A stretch of DNA of 64,000 nucleotides from Myotis daubentonii (GCF_963259705.1 NC_081847.1:69895754-69959753), one strand, 5' to 3'; shown: positions 1-11,480, counted from the stretch's first letter. Numbers and translations are program-made. Notes: generated from the letters alone by a model not told the origin.

Positions 1-2611
1 TTTAACCAGCAAGCTAAATGACACTGGCCTGTATTATTTAATTCAGCACAGGCAGGGGGAAGGGCCCATGGAATCTCTGCCCTGAGGAACTGTGAGCCCC
101 ACCCTTAAATGTCCCAATCAGACTAGAAAAGCCACAAATACCTTTTAAATCTACCCCAGAATTCCAAAATCCCAACCTAGCACAGAATATACTTCCACAC
201 TTACATGAACAGATAATTATAGCCAAGTAGACATACAAACATCAAATAAACATCCAACTTACACCCTTTCAGTGAACAAGTACTTTTACAGTCTTGGGAT
301 CTTGAGCAGATAACAGGAACATAGTCCAAGTCCCCTGATGGGGGCCTGACAGGAACAGATGTGGAGGCCACCCTTTCCCACATCCCAGGACAGGACTTTT
401 GACCTATGTCTTATCCAGATAGAAACGGTACTCATATTGAACAAGGAAATCAAGACTAAATAGACACGATAACTAGGTACATTCCCCATTAAGAACTTCG
501 AGGTGCATGCCACATTTATACCACAAAATACCAACAAATCAGTTTCAGTTGTGTCGAGATACAGAACAAGTCCCTGAACAGAGGCAGTAGAAAACTGCCT
601 AGGAATGCTTCTTTTCTACCTTTTTAAAAGATAGGCCAGATTCGAACCCTTAGCCAGTCTGAGCTTTGACTTCCCTCCGGAAGTCCCAGAGATGGTGAAT
701 ACCATCTAGGAGCCATTCCTCCAGATAAAGGACAAGTCCCTTAGAGATTCTTGATAATCTACATCAGTAATCCATTCACACAATCCCCCGAAAGTTAAAG
801 AGGAAGGAAAGAACCATTCAATGTCCTTCAAGAGGATTTCAGCGAAACAACAAAATCGACAGATTTAACACATTGGAAAACCAAGGCCAGAAGTACCCTC
901 AGACGTTTCAGGGGTACCAAGGAAGGAGAAGTTAGGCCACGTCCAGCCCTTTTCACAATCCACCATCAGTGACCAATCCCAGCTCACTGGTCTACCATCC
1001 ATTTAATATTTCTTTTTCCTCCCATCATACCAAGGCCATGCTTTCCAGGTAGCTAGAACTTTTAAACCACAGTTTCTACCTGAAATAATTGTACTTTACT
1101 TTAGAAATTGGATTACTGCTATCCTGGCATAGCTGCTAAATTTCAAAATGGTCACAATTTTCCTGCTGGGGAATTCAAGAAGCGAACCCATAACTATTAA
1201 GGCCAAAACAGTCTCGGGTTTTTATTCTGTACACAGCAAAAGGTCAAGTTCAGCTCAAAACTATGCGCACTCGTTTTTAAACTGGTCTTTTCCTTTACAT
1301 GTGCACAGAAATACTAGATGCATTTATGAATTTGTAAAAGCTTTTCAATTCTCTATCTACAAGCCCTTTAAGAAATACAAGCTCTATTGTCGGCCCTTAT
1401 AAAGCCAACTGCTCAAAACATTGGTCTATCATATCACTAAAATTATATTAAGACCGTGATTGCTAATTTATTAAGCACTAAAGATATCTTCTTAAAAATA
1501 GTATTAAATAAATCTGAGAGGCAGGCACACTTTCTGCCCCATCTGCATTTCCTTAGTAAAACTCCGCCTTAAAACTCCACCCCTGAAATCCCATCCTGCC
1601 TCAGTGAGCAGACATTCCTTTTGTGATTAACTAAGTCAGAGGGAGGGGCCTTTACTGTTCCAAGATGGCGACCCCCAGGGGAGCGGCATGCCATGCGGCC
1701 AACATGGCGGCTGCCAAGTCAGGCAGCTCAACATTGTGGCGGTCTAAACTGTTCTCTGACAGAAAAGATGATTTCCTCATTCTCACAATAAACAAGGGAA
1801 GAGCAAACCAAAACCCCTAAAAGATAGATGGCCAACATTATATTGCAGAACTTTTTAAAATCTTAGGTAGCAAATTAAATACGCTAGCCCAAAACCCTAT
1901 CCGAAAACGGACGGTGCAGACATTAGTTTTAAGCCAGCTTTTCTCCTAACACGTGCACAGAAATCCCAGACGCATTTACTTGGAGAGGGGGTGACCTGTT
2001 TCCACAGATCCTCACTCAGGCGGCCGCCCGACCGCCACACAAAGGAGGGGGGAGGGCAATCCCCCTCCCTCCACACTCGCACACTTTCACCAGACATTCA
2101 TTCAGAGTTTAAACAATCCATTCAATTCCTAACAACTTCCCAACCCCTGAGGGAGCTCTAAAGCCTCCCCCAGTCTCCTTGAAATGATCAATCACAATAC
2201 CCAAAGGTGCAGTCTGAGTCCATCCCATAACATCCATCCAGTACAAACACAGAACACTGAACAGGGCCCGAAAATACAGGCTTCCAATTCCATGGAAGCC
2301 AAACCCGAAAGCTAGACAATGGCCTTATACCAAACTAGCTAGCAGGAGCGACCTGCTTTCCGCGAGGGGCATATCCATCCCTCCTGGGGTGAGGGGCATA
2401 TCCATCCCTCCTGGGGAGCGGAACGTCTTCCAACTCTCCCCGCCTGTGGTCGTTCACGGCGCGTCCGCCTAGACCCCTCAGGCAATTACAGTTTCCAGAA
2501 ACGAGCTCACACTGAACAGAACATACAACGACACACACATACCGCGGTCAGTCAGACTCTTCGGATCGGGGGTCCCTCGATGGTCTTGGGAATCCCGGAC
2601 GAGCCCCCAAA
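1..2611 (-). mobile_element. Endogenous retrovirus, 5' leader/internal part (minus strand, left end off window)
   Basis: A sequence matching the primer-binding site for tRNA-Pro lies at 2592-2609 on the minus strand, directly after the LTR edge. The following minus-strand bases resemble a gammaretrovirus leader. Across 1-2590 I see only short open frames and recognise no gag, pol or env. The body is therefore a long leader, decayed, or a nonautonomous internal region. It holds YY1-type CAAGATGGCG and AACATGGCGG near 1663-1710 and two copies of a 26-bp unit at about 2366-2420. Confidence 0.65.
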
Positions 2612-3150
2612 TGTTGTGCCCAGATTTCAAAGTTCCCAAGACCCCCAGGGAGCCCGTCAGTCCGATGCAAAAGCAAAGAGTCATTCATTTCAAACCCGGG
2701 TTTGGCTCCCCTGCCACACTCACCAATGCAACGGTAAGCTCCAGTGGCCGAGAGAGAGAGAACTCTGTGCGGAGAGAGGTTTTATAGGGGGTTGGGGTAA
2801 GGGGAGGAGAAAGGACTGTGGGCCCTGCCGATTGGCCAGGCACGAGTCGGTGTCTCATTACACAGGATGTGGTCATAGTGATGGCGTGCACTTCCCTTGA
2901 CTATCTTCCGGGAAGAAGCTTGCTGAGCACATGGCCAAGGTAAGATGGAGGGCATAGCCCTTACCCTGGGGCAAGGTAGAGGGCGTAGCCCTTACCCTGG
3001 GGCAAGGTGGAGGGCGTAGTCCTCGCCCTTTCATCTACTCTTCTGCATTTCCAGGGGCCAAGGATATTACAGCTATAGGCTTCCATTTGTCCTGCACTTG
3101 CCGGAGTCCATTTATTGTCTTCACCAGCTGAGACAGAGACCCCCAAAAGC
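2612..3150 (-). repeat. ERV 5' LTR (minus strand)
   Basis: The LTR 3' edge (CA on the minus strand, TG at plus 2612) sits two bases from the primer site. A minus-strand TATA box (TATAAAAC) lies at about 2774-2781. The U3 side carries three near-copies of a 31-35 bp unit at about 2936-3030, an enhancer-like arrangement. The U5-like part (2612-2700) has the composition of gammaretroviral LTRs. The distal edge near 3150 is uncertain. Confidence 0.6.
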
Positions 3151-3187
3151 TAGTAACCTTTGAAGCCCTAACAAAGGTCAGGGCTGT

Positions 3188-3545
3188 GCACCACCCAGTT
3201 AATCTAGGAACCACCCAGTTAATTTAGGTAATGGTAGCTGAAGCATCATCCCCACCTTAGTTCACTTAATTCCTTAGATACTTATGTAAATCTTTGTTGA
3301 TTATTGTTGATTAGATATTCTGCCTATTTCTGGAAATTGTCTGCTGATGAGCTAATCTGTGTGTCATTGAAACCTCCTTACCCTAAGGGCTACTCCAGAT
3401 CAATAAAAGATTGGAGCGGCCTGAGCATCGGTGGAAGTCCTTCTGGACTTGCCCGACTGGTCCCCCAATATTTCAAAATTATCTCATGTCATTTTTCTCT
3501 CATTTGTGTGCGGCTCCTCTTTTCAGATCCCGAACCCTAATCCAA
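3188..3545 (+). repeat. Possible second LTR, plus strand (solo LTR)
   Basis: AATAAA at 3401-3406 follows a pyrimidine-rich segment and is followed by a GC/T-rich R-U5-like stretch ending near CCAAGCA. The order looks like an LTR transcribed rightward, unrelated to the minus-strand LTR next to it. No target duplication was identified and the borders are estimates. Confidence 0.35.
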
Positions 3546-3622
3546 GCAGGATGTGGAAGGAAACACACACACGACATGCACTCTGAATCCTCTGGGACTT
3601 ATAAGTGGAATTGGATGGTTCT

Positions 3623-3812
3623 CAGTGCTGTCCAATAGAATTGTCTGTGATGATGACCATCCAAAATGGTAGCCACTAACATCACGTGCCCATTAAACAC
3701 TTGAAATGTGGTTAGTGCAATAGGAGAAAGTAGATTTTTTAATTTTATTTTATTTACTCGTAATAAACGTAAATAGTCATGTAGAGCTAGTGGCTGCCAT
3801 ATTAGACAGCTC
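3623..3812 (+). repeat. Ancient hAT-Charlie (MER-type) DNA transposon fossil
   Basis: Starts CAGTGCTGTCCAATAGAA and ends ATTAGACAGCTCA, with inverted ends and an AT-rich middle. It matches the short nonautonomous Charlie elements found across placental mammals. Confidence 0.7.
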
Positions 3813-4590
3813 AGGTCTAGAGAATGGAGGTTGAATGAGGGTGGGAAGAATCTCTTAGTTCTTTTCTTCTTCCCCTATTCTCTCTTTCCTCCTGTCATCT
3901 CTTTCAGCCCCAGCTATTTAGCACCCACTTCATTGCACTCTCTTTTCCTTCCTTGGCTCTATGGAAGGAAGCATGGGGATTGTGATAACCTTCGTATTTT
4001 TACACACCCAACAAGGTAAAACAAACTCCTTTGTGATTCCTGTGTTGAAACATAAGATGAATATCTGCTATAAATGAAGCTGAATAAAGATTCTTTTCTT
4101 GGTGGCTTCCATTGTTCCCTGTTCCTTTATGGTATTCATGCTGAGATAATTTCCAGCTTCTCGGATCCACAGTAGTTATAAAACATAACATTACCTCATT
4201 TTCATTTCATGAGACTTACAGATCACAAGACTACTTTGATCCTTACCAAGTTCATCATTAATGGTTTCTAATAATGGTTCTTTCCGTTTCAGCATGAGCC
4301 CATACAGAACTTCCTACTTCTGTATTCTTTCATCTCCTGCTTCCTACTTTTAACTCTCTGCTGGACAATAGTGACGAATGGAGTTTTCCAAATGCCAGTG
4401 TGTATTTCACATCCATGAAGATGCTCCCTATATCGCTCTATAACCCCACAGCAAAAGCAGCAAAAGTAGTAATTTCTTTCCAAACCATCTAATCCTGGTG
4501 GGTGGCATGGAAAGGTCTGCCTGAGTCACATATTTGATCGATCATCAGCTCTTCCAGGCTATATTCCCAAGGCACCTTTAATTAACTTCA
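3813..4590. other. Intergenic, nothing recognised
   Basis: AT-rich DNA with short open frames on both strands, none with a recognisable protein or splice context. No clear mobile element seen. Confidence 0.5.
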
Positions 4591-4599
4591 CAGGGCACA

Positions 4600-4985
4600 A
4601 TAGGACACAGGGGCTTTGGAGCCTGACAGACATGGGTGTGAATCCCGACTATGTTGCTTAACAGTGAAAAATAAATAACATCCTCTTTGAGTCGCGGTTT
4701 CCTCATCTGTGAAATGGAGAAATGGGATGTCGATATTTACTTTGTGAAATAGTAGAGGGACTACGAGGATTTATATGGGAAGCAGGATATTGAAGTCATT
4801 AAAAAGCATGGATTCCACCACTAGTATACTGCTCTGTGACCTTGGGTAAGCTGCCCACCATTCTGAGTCTCACTCTTCTGGTAACCTGCCCACCATTCTG
4901 AGTCTCACTCTTCTCATCTATAAAATGAGTATAGTAATGATACCTACCTCTTAGAATGTTGGGAGGTTATATAAAAGCCTCTCAC
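4600..4985 (+). repeat. Two MIR SINE fragments
   Basis: Two successive MIR-type segments are recognised by the core phrases TTTCCTCATCTGTGAAATGG (about 4699) and CTCATCTATAAAATGAG (about 4913). The second contains a perfect-length 35-bp tandem duplication (4846-4880 and 4881-4915, one to two differences). Confidence 0.65.
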
Positions 4986-5639
4986 CTTTTAGCATGCCCT
5001 GAGGAGAGCTTCACATCCCAGTTGTTGACTACTTTCTTTAGAGCAGAATTGTTCTTTAACATTGTGAACTCCTCTGAGCATCTGGAGGAGCCTATGGGCC
5101 TGCTCAGAAAAAAATACTTGTAAGTGCATCAAATATGATAAGTAGACGTACAAAGAAAACCAATTATAATGAAATACAGTCATCAAAATATTACAAAGAC
5201 GAATGTGTGATGTAACACTGTGTGTGCTCCTTTACTAATGGATTAAATAATAAGATCTAGTGGCAAGTCTAAAATTTCCATAATTCCTAAGTAATGATGA
5301 GCGCAAACTATAACTCGAGACATCTGATGACTGTAATGTGATATGAAATATCTGTGCTTCCTATGGGAGACAATGTACCAGGCTCCACTAATGCTATTGT
5401 TTGCTGCCTACATTCATAATTAAAAGAAAGGCTTCATGTCAGTTATAGGTAAATGAAAATAAGGAAGTAGATTTTTCCCATCCAAGTTCATGAACCCCAG
5501 GTTTATAACATATTTAGCACTCCTTTATCCTCAGCTGTCACAGATTAAGAGGTAATCTAGAAATTCTCCTCACATCCCATTACATGGCCTTCCATTGGAA
5601 AAGTAATTTCAAAACACAGTCTTACAAGAGTGTGCAAGA

Positions 5640-5890
5640 GATTGACAAACTACTGCTTATTGAGCAGTACATGGAAGGCAGTGGTTTACGTATGTTAACT
5701 CAGCACTAGTCACAGTGATCCTTTGACATAGGTCCCATTACTATTTCTGTTTTACAAAGGAGGAAAATGGGGCGCAGAATGCTTAGGTAACCTGCCCAAG
5801 GTCACACAGTTTAGTAAATGGTAGAGCCAAGATTTGGACCTAAGTCGTCTGAATCCATCTTCTGTGCTCCTAGCTGTCATGTTATACCAT
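5640..5890 (-). repeat. MIR SINE fragment
   Basis: Reverse-orientation MIR phrases: CCCATTACTATTTCTGTTTT, then GGTAACCTGCCCAAGGTCAC and AGAGCCAAGATTTGGACC. Confidence 0.7.
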
Positions 5891-6169
5891 CTCTCTACCC
5901 AGAATGTGGAGGAAAAGTGAGATTTTTAACTAAAACCTTTGAGAAGAATAGGAGTTGATTAAACAGGTGACAGAGAAGGAAGGGGAGTGGGTGAAGATGC
6001 AGAAAAGAGTCTGGTATAGTATTTTAAGCAGATGGAATGTTTTAAGGGTGTTACTTGGTGTTGAGATAGCCTGGAGAGAGAGGGAATCTATTATAACTAC
6101 CTGTGATCCTATACTTCAAAATCAATTTTAATTGGACTAAACATTTAGTTATTAAAGGGTGAAAAGTAA

Positions 6170-6640
6170 ATCATGATAACATTAGAAAAGGAAAAGATAT
6201 ATTTATTAAATTTTCTGGAGGGAGGGAAGTAAAAAAATGGATCAGCAAGGCTGTGTTCATTCTGAAGGCTGTAGGGGAAAATCTGTTTTCTTGCTTTTTC
6301 CAGCTTCTATAGGCCTCCTGCCTTCCTTGGTTTATGGCCCCAACCTCCAGCAGTGTAGTAACATCTTTTAATTTCTGTCTCTCCACATATATGGATATCC
6401 CCCCGCCCCCCAACTTGCTTCCATCATCACATCTCCTCTGACTCCTACCTCCCTCTTATAAGGACATTGGGCCTACCTGGAAAATCCAAGATTACCACCA
6501 ACCATCTCAAGGTCCTTAACATAAAGACATCTGAAAAGTTCCTGTCACCATGTAAGGTGATATATTCACAGGTTTCAGAGGGTAGGACATGGACATCTTT
6601 GGGGCGGTGGGGAGAGATCATTATTCTGACTGCCAGAGTT
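6170..6640. repeat. Old interspersed mammalian repeat, family not resolved
   Basis: Phrases common in old mammalian repeats are present (TTTTTCCAGCTTCTATAGGC, CATGTAAGGTGATATATTCA, GGACATGGACATCTTTGGGG). I cannot name the family with certainty. Confidence 0.45.
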
Positions 6641-7129
6641 GTACAAAGCTATACGGACATAAGTGGGAATTTACTTATGTCATAGAGGCTGGGCTCCCTG
6701 AGGACTGGGAGGAACTTTAGGGTGACCATTCTGCAGTTCCCTGAGCTACTTCTTTAAACATACAACAGAAATTGCCAAGCAGGGCAGTCCTATTCTGATC
6801 CACTTTGTTGGCAGAATCTTAATTTGAGGTGCTATTAGCTGTTGGGGCTCACAACAAACTCAATATCATCACAACAAAGTCCCTTCTAACCCCACCCCAA
6901 TGTCCTGGGACACAAGGACTCACTGTTAATCTTCCAGTGACATTTATTCTATATACCTGTGAACAGAGTAGTCCATGAAAACCCTAGGGCCTCTGTGTTC
7001 TAGGGATGGTCTGTTAGCACAAGCATATTTACAGAAAGACAAACCATGCTGTCATAAAATGAACCAAGAGAATAGGAGATATATGAGTTAACGGGCAGAT
7101 GAGACAGACTTGACTCTAAGACCTTTAAG

Positions 7130-7330
7130 CATGACGTGCACTACCTCATTTAATTTACTTTATATTGACCTTGGGAAGTACATACTATTCTTATCCCCAT
7201 TTTACAGATGAAGAAAATGAGGCATGGGGAGGTTAAAACACAAGCTCAAGCTTTCCCAGCTAGAAGTGGGGAGTAGAGTTGTGAACTAGGCCAGTAGGAT
7301 CTACTGCCTGTGTTCTGATCCACCAAGACT
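7130..7330 (-). repeat. MIR SINE fragment
   Basis: Reverse MIR signature CATTTTACAGATGAAGAAAA followed by GAGGCATGGGGAGGTTAA and a diverged tail. Confidence 0.6.
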
Positions 7331-8482
7331 TCCTAAGTGGTAAATTCCCCTAGTAGACTTGAGCCAAGAAAATTGAAGCACCAGAGGTCTGTTGCACTGC
7401 GTAAATTTCCAGAACAGCATAGGGAGGTTGTGGGAGTGGGGTATGGGGGTTGGAATTTTGAGAAGCCTGTGAGGTTAAGCTACAGGCCCATCTGTCCACA
7501 CTCTCAATGCCTCTGTCCTCGCCTCTCTCAGATGGTCCTATTGGCCAAGGACTCCACAAAATCCTGAAAATTCTCACCTAGAGTGAGTGAACAAAACAAC
7601 CTGGGGAAAAGTAAAGGAAAAATTCCTGAGAGAAGTCCCTAATCTGCTTCCAGGAGCTCTCAGCAGAGGTGGAAAAAAACCACCCAGCTTCCTTCCCAGG
7701 TGCCATGATGTATTATGGTAAGGATCTGAAGGCCGAGCACATCTGCTCATCGGCATTGGACACATCCTGCACTATTCACAAGAAGGAAAGCTAGACAATA
7801 GAGTGCACCCCTCTGTCTTTCCTTCAGTATTCACTTGTTTGCAATTACAACTCAAGTGTGATTATTTACCTAATTCTATCTCTCTACTACAGAGTAATCT
7901 CCAAGATAGTAGGGATGGGTTTGTACTTGCTCATAATAGTGCCTAGCAAGTAGGTGTATGATAAACATTCCATTTAGTGAGTAAATTAGTGAAGGAGTGA
8001 ACATATGAGTTAGTGTCAAAGAGATCTGACTTCCCCTAGTGTTCAAATTCCACAGCCACCATTGTTACCTGGCACAAGAGAAAAACTAGACCCCATGGGG
8101 TTGAGGCATTTCCTAACTAATAGAACAGCCTCCCTGATCCATACAGTAATAGATGTGCCAAATCGAGTGTATTTACACTGAATCCCATTTCCAGTGACAA
8201 ATATATTCTACAGATTAAGTAAAAAACACAACATTATACATGCTTCACAGTCAACATTTACATTCTGGGAAATTTATTTTTGGCATTGAATATTCCAAGA
8301 AAAAGAAATAATTCAAGAAGAGCTTGTGACTATATCACCAGTCTTTTGCCTCTTGTCAGTGAAACGAATAGGGTACATACACAGCCTATTTAAATGTGAA
8401 TCCAAATAAAACATTTTTTCTACTTTCTACTTCTCTGCTCTGTTCCTTGTGATCCAGAGGCTATAGGTTACAAGAATTAGTA
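7331..8482. other. Intergenic, nothing recognised
   Basis: Unique-looking AT-rich sequence. Open frames of 60-76 codons on either strand lack recognisable domains. Confidence 0.5.
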
Positions 8483-8800
8483 TCTATATAAAAGGCTAAT
8501 ATGCTAAGTGTCCCACTGTCTGACCGGTCACTATGACATGCACTGACTACCAGGGGGCAGACGCTCAATGCAGGAGCTGCTGTGAGGCGCACTGGCCATT
8601 TACAGAGAAACAGCACTGCAGACATGGCGCCCACAAAGCAACACTCAGCTTCCCACAAGTGGGACACAGGCCCCGCCACCACCCCAGAGCAACACCCCAC
8701 CAAAACACAGCCAATGCTGCCAAGACCCCATGGTGCAAAATGTGGCCCACAGCCCAGCCCAGCCCGGAAACGGTGGTGATAGGCACCAGGTAATGATGTC
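8483..8800 (+). mobile_element. HeliBat Helitron, 5' end fragment
   Basis: Begins TCTATATAAAAGGCTAATAT, the HeliBat 5' terminus, and continues with the family's GC-rich interior (GCACTGACTACCAGGGGGCA). The 3' hairpin and CTAG end shown by the other two copies are missing, so it is truncated on the right. The right border is estimated. Confidence 0.7.
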
Positions 8801-9312
8801 ACATAGCAATGCCCAGCTTCCTCTCCCTAGAGACTAGCCTCCTTGCAGTTTCTTCAGCCCAGGAACACAACTTGCTTTATAGCCAGGTGGAAACATTTTA
8901 CCTTAACCAAATGTCTGTGAAGTGTTTTCCCGTGCCTCATCTCATTTGATCCTTACAGAAATCCTGGAGTAGATAGATAGGAGACTCGATGGAATCCTAT
9001 TTTCATTAGCTGGAAAACAGAGATTTAGAAAGCTTAGAAACTTGACCCGACTGAAAAGAAGTAAGAAATGGTGAACCTTGAAAATGACTTCAGGTTTTCT
9101 CACTGTGCAGAATATAGTCAAACACTACTGCAGTTAAATATTTTACCCTTTATTCTCCCAGCATGATCTACAATAATAATCTGCTTCATGTTGATATTTA
9201 CTGCTGTAAATTGCTGACAATTGCTGACAATTACCTGAAAGAGATGGGGTGCTTCACTGGGCTGGAAAAAGTTTAGCTAAATCAGAAAGCAGGTCTAATT
9301 AAGCAAGTTTAT

Positions 9313-9524
9313 TCTATATCTATAAAAGGCTAAGTTGACTCATGCATGCGATACATATACAGCTCTCCCTGGCGCCAATTGCACGCATGGGTTTCGATCT
9401 GTCATTGTTGATCATGAATTTGGTTAACACTTCTATTATAGAGAAAGGGCGAATAGCGACATCAAAATATTTCTTCTAATTAATTTCCTTTCCACGTGCA
9501 TGAATTCGTGCACCGGGCCACTAG
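9313..9524 (+). mobile_element. HeliBat-type nonautonomous Helitron, complete
   Basis: 5' end TCTATATCTATAAAAGGCTA; 3' end TTCGTGCACCGGGCCACTAG with a short palindrome (GTGCATGAATTCGTGCAC) just upstream, the Helitron terminator hairpin. No target duplication, as expected for rolling-circle insertion. The interior differs from the 15986 copy. Confidence 0.8.
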
Positions 9525-9533
9525 TGTGCATAC

Positions 9534-9542
<9 letters not shown>

Positions 9543-9572
<30 letters not shown>
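9543..9572. repeat. (CA)n microsatellite
   Basis: About 15 uninterrupted CA units between the HeliBat copy and the Tc1/mariner copy. Confidence 0.95.
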
Positions 9573-9580
<8 letters not shown>

Positions 9581-10390
9581 CAATAAGTGGCCAGATTATT
9601 ATGACCACCCCATCACCATCAGTACTTCGTTTGGCCACCTTTTGCCTTCAATACTGCAGTGATTCTTCTTGGCATTGACTCCACAAGATGTTGAAAGGTG
9701 ATGCGAGGAATCTGACACCATGCCTGATGAATAGCACTGTCCAGTTCTGTGAGATTTGGTGGTTGTGGAACCAGCTGCCTGATGGCTCTTTTAACTTCGT
9801 CCCACAAATGCTCAATTGGATTGAGATCTGGTGATTGTGGGGGCCACCTAAGCAAGGTAAAGTCTCCCTCATGTTCTTGAAACCACTCCTGCACAATATA
9901 AGCACCATGGCATGGCGCATTGTCTTGTTGGAAGAAGCCATCTCCATTGGGATATGCCATCGACATGATAGGATGAACTTAATCAGCAATGATACTTAGG
10001 TATGTTGTGCTATTCAGATGTTGTTCCACAGGAATTAAAGGGCCCAAATCATGCCAGGAAAACATGCCCCAAACCATAACACTGCCCCCACCAGCTCAAA
10101 GGGTTGTACTCATGCATGTGGGGTGCATGCTTTCATGCTGTTTCCGCCAAATTCTCACTCTGCCTTCTGCATGATGCAACTGGAAACGTGGTTCATCGGA
10201 CCACATGATTCTTTTCCAATGCTGGACTGTCCAATCCTTGTGTTCCTGTGCGAATTGGAGACGTTTTGTCCTGGTAACTGCAGACAGCAAAGGTGTTCAA
10301 ACAGGCCTTGGGTTTCCATATCCCAGACGATGCAGTACGGCTAATTTGCCTACAAACGTCAGGCGGTCATAATAATCTATCCACTCAGTG
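9581..10390 (-). mobile_element. Internally deleted Tc1/mariner element (DD36E type), transposase on minus strand
   Basis: The 26-bp terminal inverted repeats pair 9581-9606 with 10365-10390 and share AGATTATTATGACC; both sides are flanked by TA. Minus-strand frames 10096-10290 and 9619-9966 encode the catalytic half of a transposase. The first Asp is in MWSDEPRF, the second in QQDNAPCH, and the Glu in NPIEHLWDE. Exactly 36 residues lie between the last two, which matches the DD36E (Incomer) group rather than classical Tc1 (34). The N-terminal DNA-binding part is missing and the frame is broken, so the copy is inactive. Confidence 0.9.
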
Positions 10391-10529
10391 TATATATACA
10401 CACACAGACTTATAAAGTGTTTTGGTTTTCTTTCAGTTTTATGCAAAACTAAATCAAAGTATTTTAGGGTTTATATGATCTATTTTCATAAAGAAAGAAG
10501 GCTCTCTGAAAATTAGAATGGCGGAGCCC

Positions 10530-11480
10530 TTTGGGGTGGGAAGATCCGGCTGGGGACGCCGTTACTAAGCAACCGCTAGCGCTCTCAACTGCCCTCAGAG
10601 CTGAGGAAATCCAAGTCCCAACTCAGCCCTACCGTAAACCCGCGCGCTTTTGCGACATTGCCGCGCCTGTCGCTGCGTGCGCGCCCTCTGGCCCCCACTC
10701 TCCGCCCAACCGCCATTGCCTCGTGCCCGCGCCGGTCGGTTGGTGGCGCCTTTGTCCTACGGCGGGCAGGTGGGCTGAGGCGGAGGCTGCGGTGGCGGCG
10801 GGCCTGAGGCGAAGGAGCATCGGGGAGTCCGCCGTGCTGGTAGCGGTGAGTGCCGGGAAGCGGTGGCCGTCCGCCGAGGCATGGGACTGACGGGCAGGCA
10901 GTGGAGGCGGACCCGGGCCGGATGGGGAGGCTGAGCCTGGCGGGCCTGCTTGACGCGCCACCGCGGCCGCGGCTCCCTCTGGGTGCGCGCGGGGCTGCGC
11001 ATGCCCGGTGCGGGGCGCGGCCTCTGGCGCTCGTGCGGCCCAGGCCCGGCCATTCCCGGAGGCCCGTGGTGGGCTCCGGTCCCGCGGCGCCGCGCTGCAG
11101 CCGCCTGTCTGCGCGCGAATCGCCGACAGTAGCCCCCAGGCTTCTCTGTAGGATAGGGATGCGCATCTCGGCCTGCTTCCCAAAATGGTGAAATCGCTCG
11201 CCTGCGGGTCATCCGCGAGACGGTGGCGCAGTCGGGATTCGAACCCGGCGTTCTCCGTGGCGTACAGCGCCGGGCGGCGAACCCCGCGGCGCCCGGGATC
11301 GCCCGCCTCGCGGCCCCTTGACAGCATCCTCGAGGCGTCTCCTTGTCGTGTGACAGCCCTGTCTGTCTGTCTGATAACGCGGGCCCCGGGCCCCGAGAAC
11401 CGGGAAAGAAACTATGCCGAGGTGACCCCGGAGGTAGCGGCAGAGCCAGCACCCCAGCCTGCTGGCTCTCCTGCCTCGTG
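10530..11480 (+). promoter_or_regulatory. NCOA5: NCOA5 CpG-island promoter
   Basis: A GC- and CpG-rich block of about 950 bp surrounds the untranslated first exon and contrasts with AT-rich DNA on both sides. No TATA box is evident, as expected for a housekeeping CpG-island promoter. Candidate sites seen by eye are an RFX/X-box-like GTTACTAAGCAAC at 10561-10573, an NRF1-like TGCGCATGC near 10995, and a YY1-like ATGGCGG near 10518. The extent is judged by eye and the site assignments are inference. Confidence 0.8.
10700..10845 (+). other. NCOA5: NCOA5 exon 1 (5' UTR)
   Basis: Untranslated first exon. The 3' edge is set by a strong donor, TAGCG|GTGAGT, at 10845/10846, inside the CpG island. 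The 5' edge (transcription start) is not visible in the sequence and is only an estimate. Intron 1 then runs 9.7 kb to 20577. Confidence 0.6.

Noticed and set aside
11215..11290. tRNA-like stretch on the minus strand (GGGTTCGAATCCC) in the NCOA5 CpG island
   Set aside because: Only a T-arm-like segment is present. The acceptor 5' strand, D arm and anticodon arm cannot be built around it, and the T stem has a mismatch. Treated as chance in GC-rich DNA or a decayed tRNA-derived fragment.
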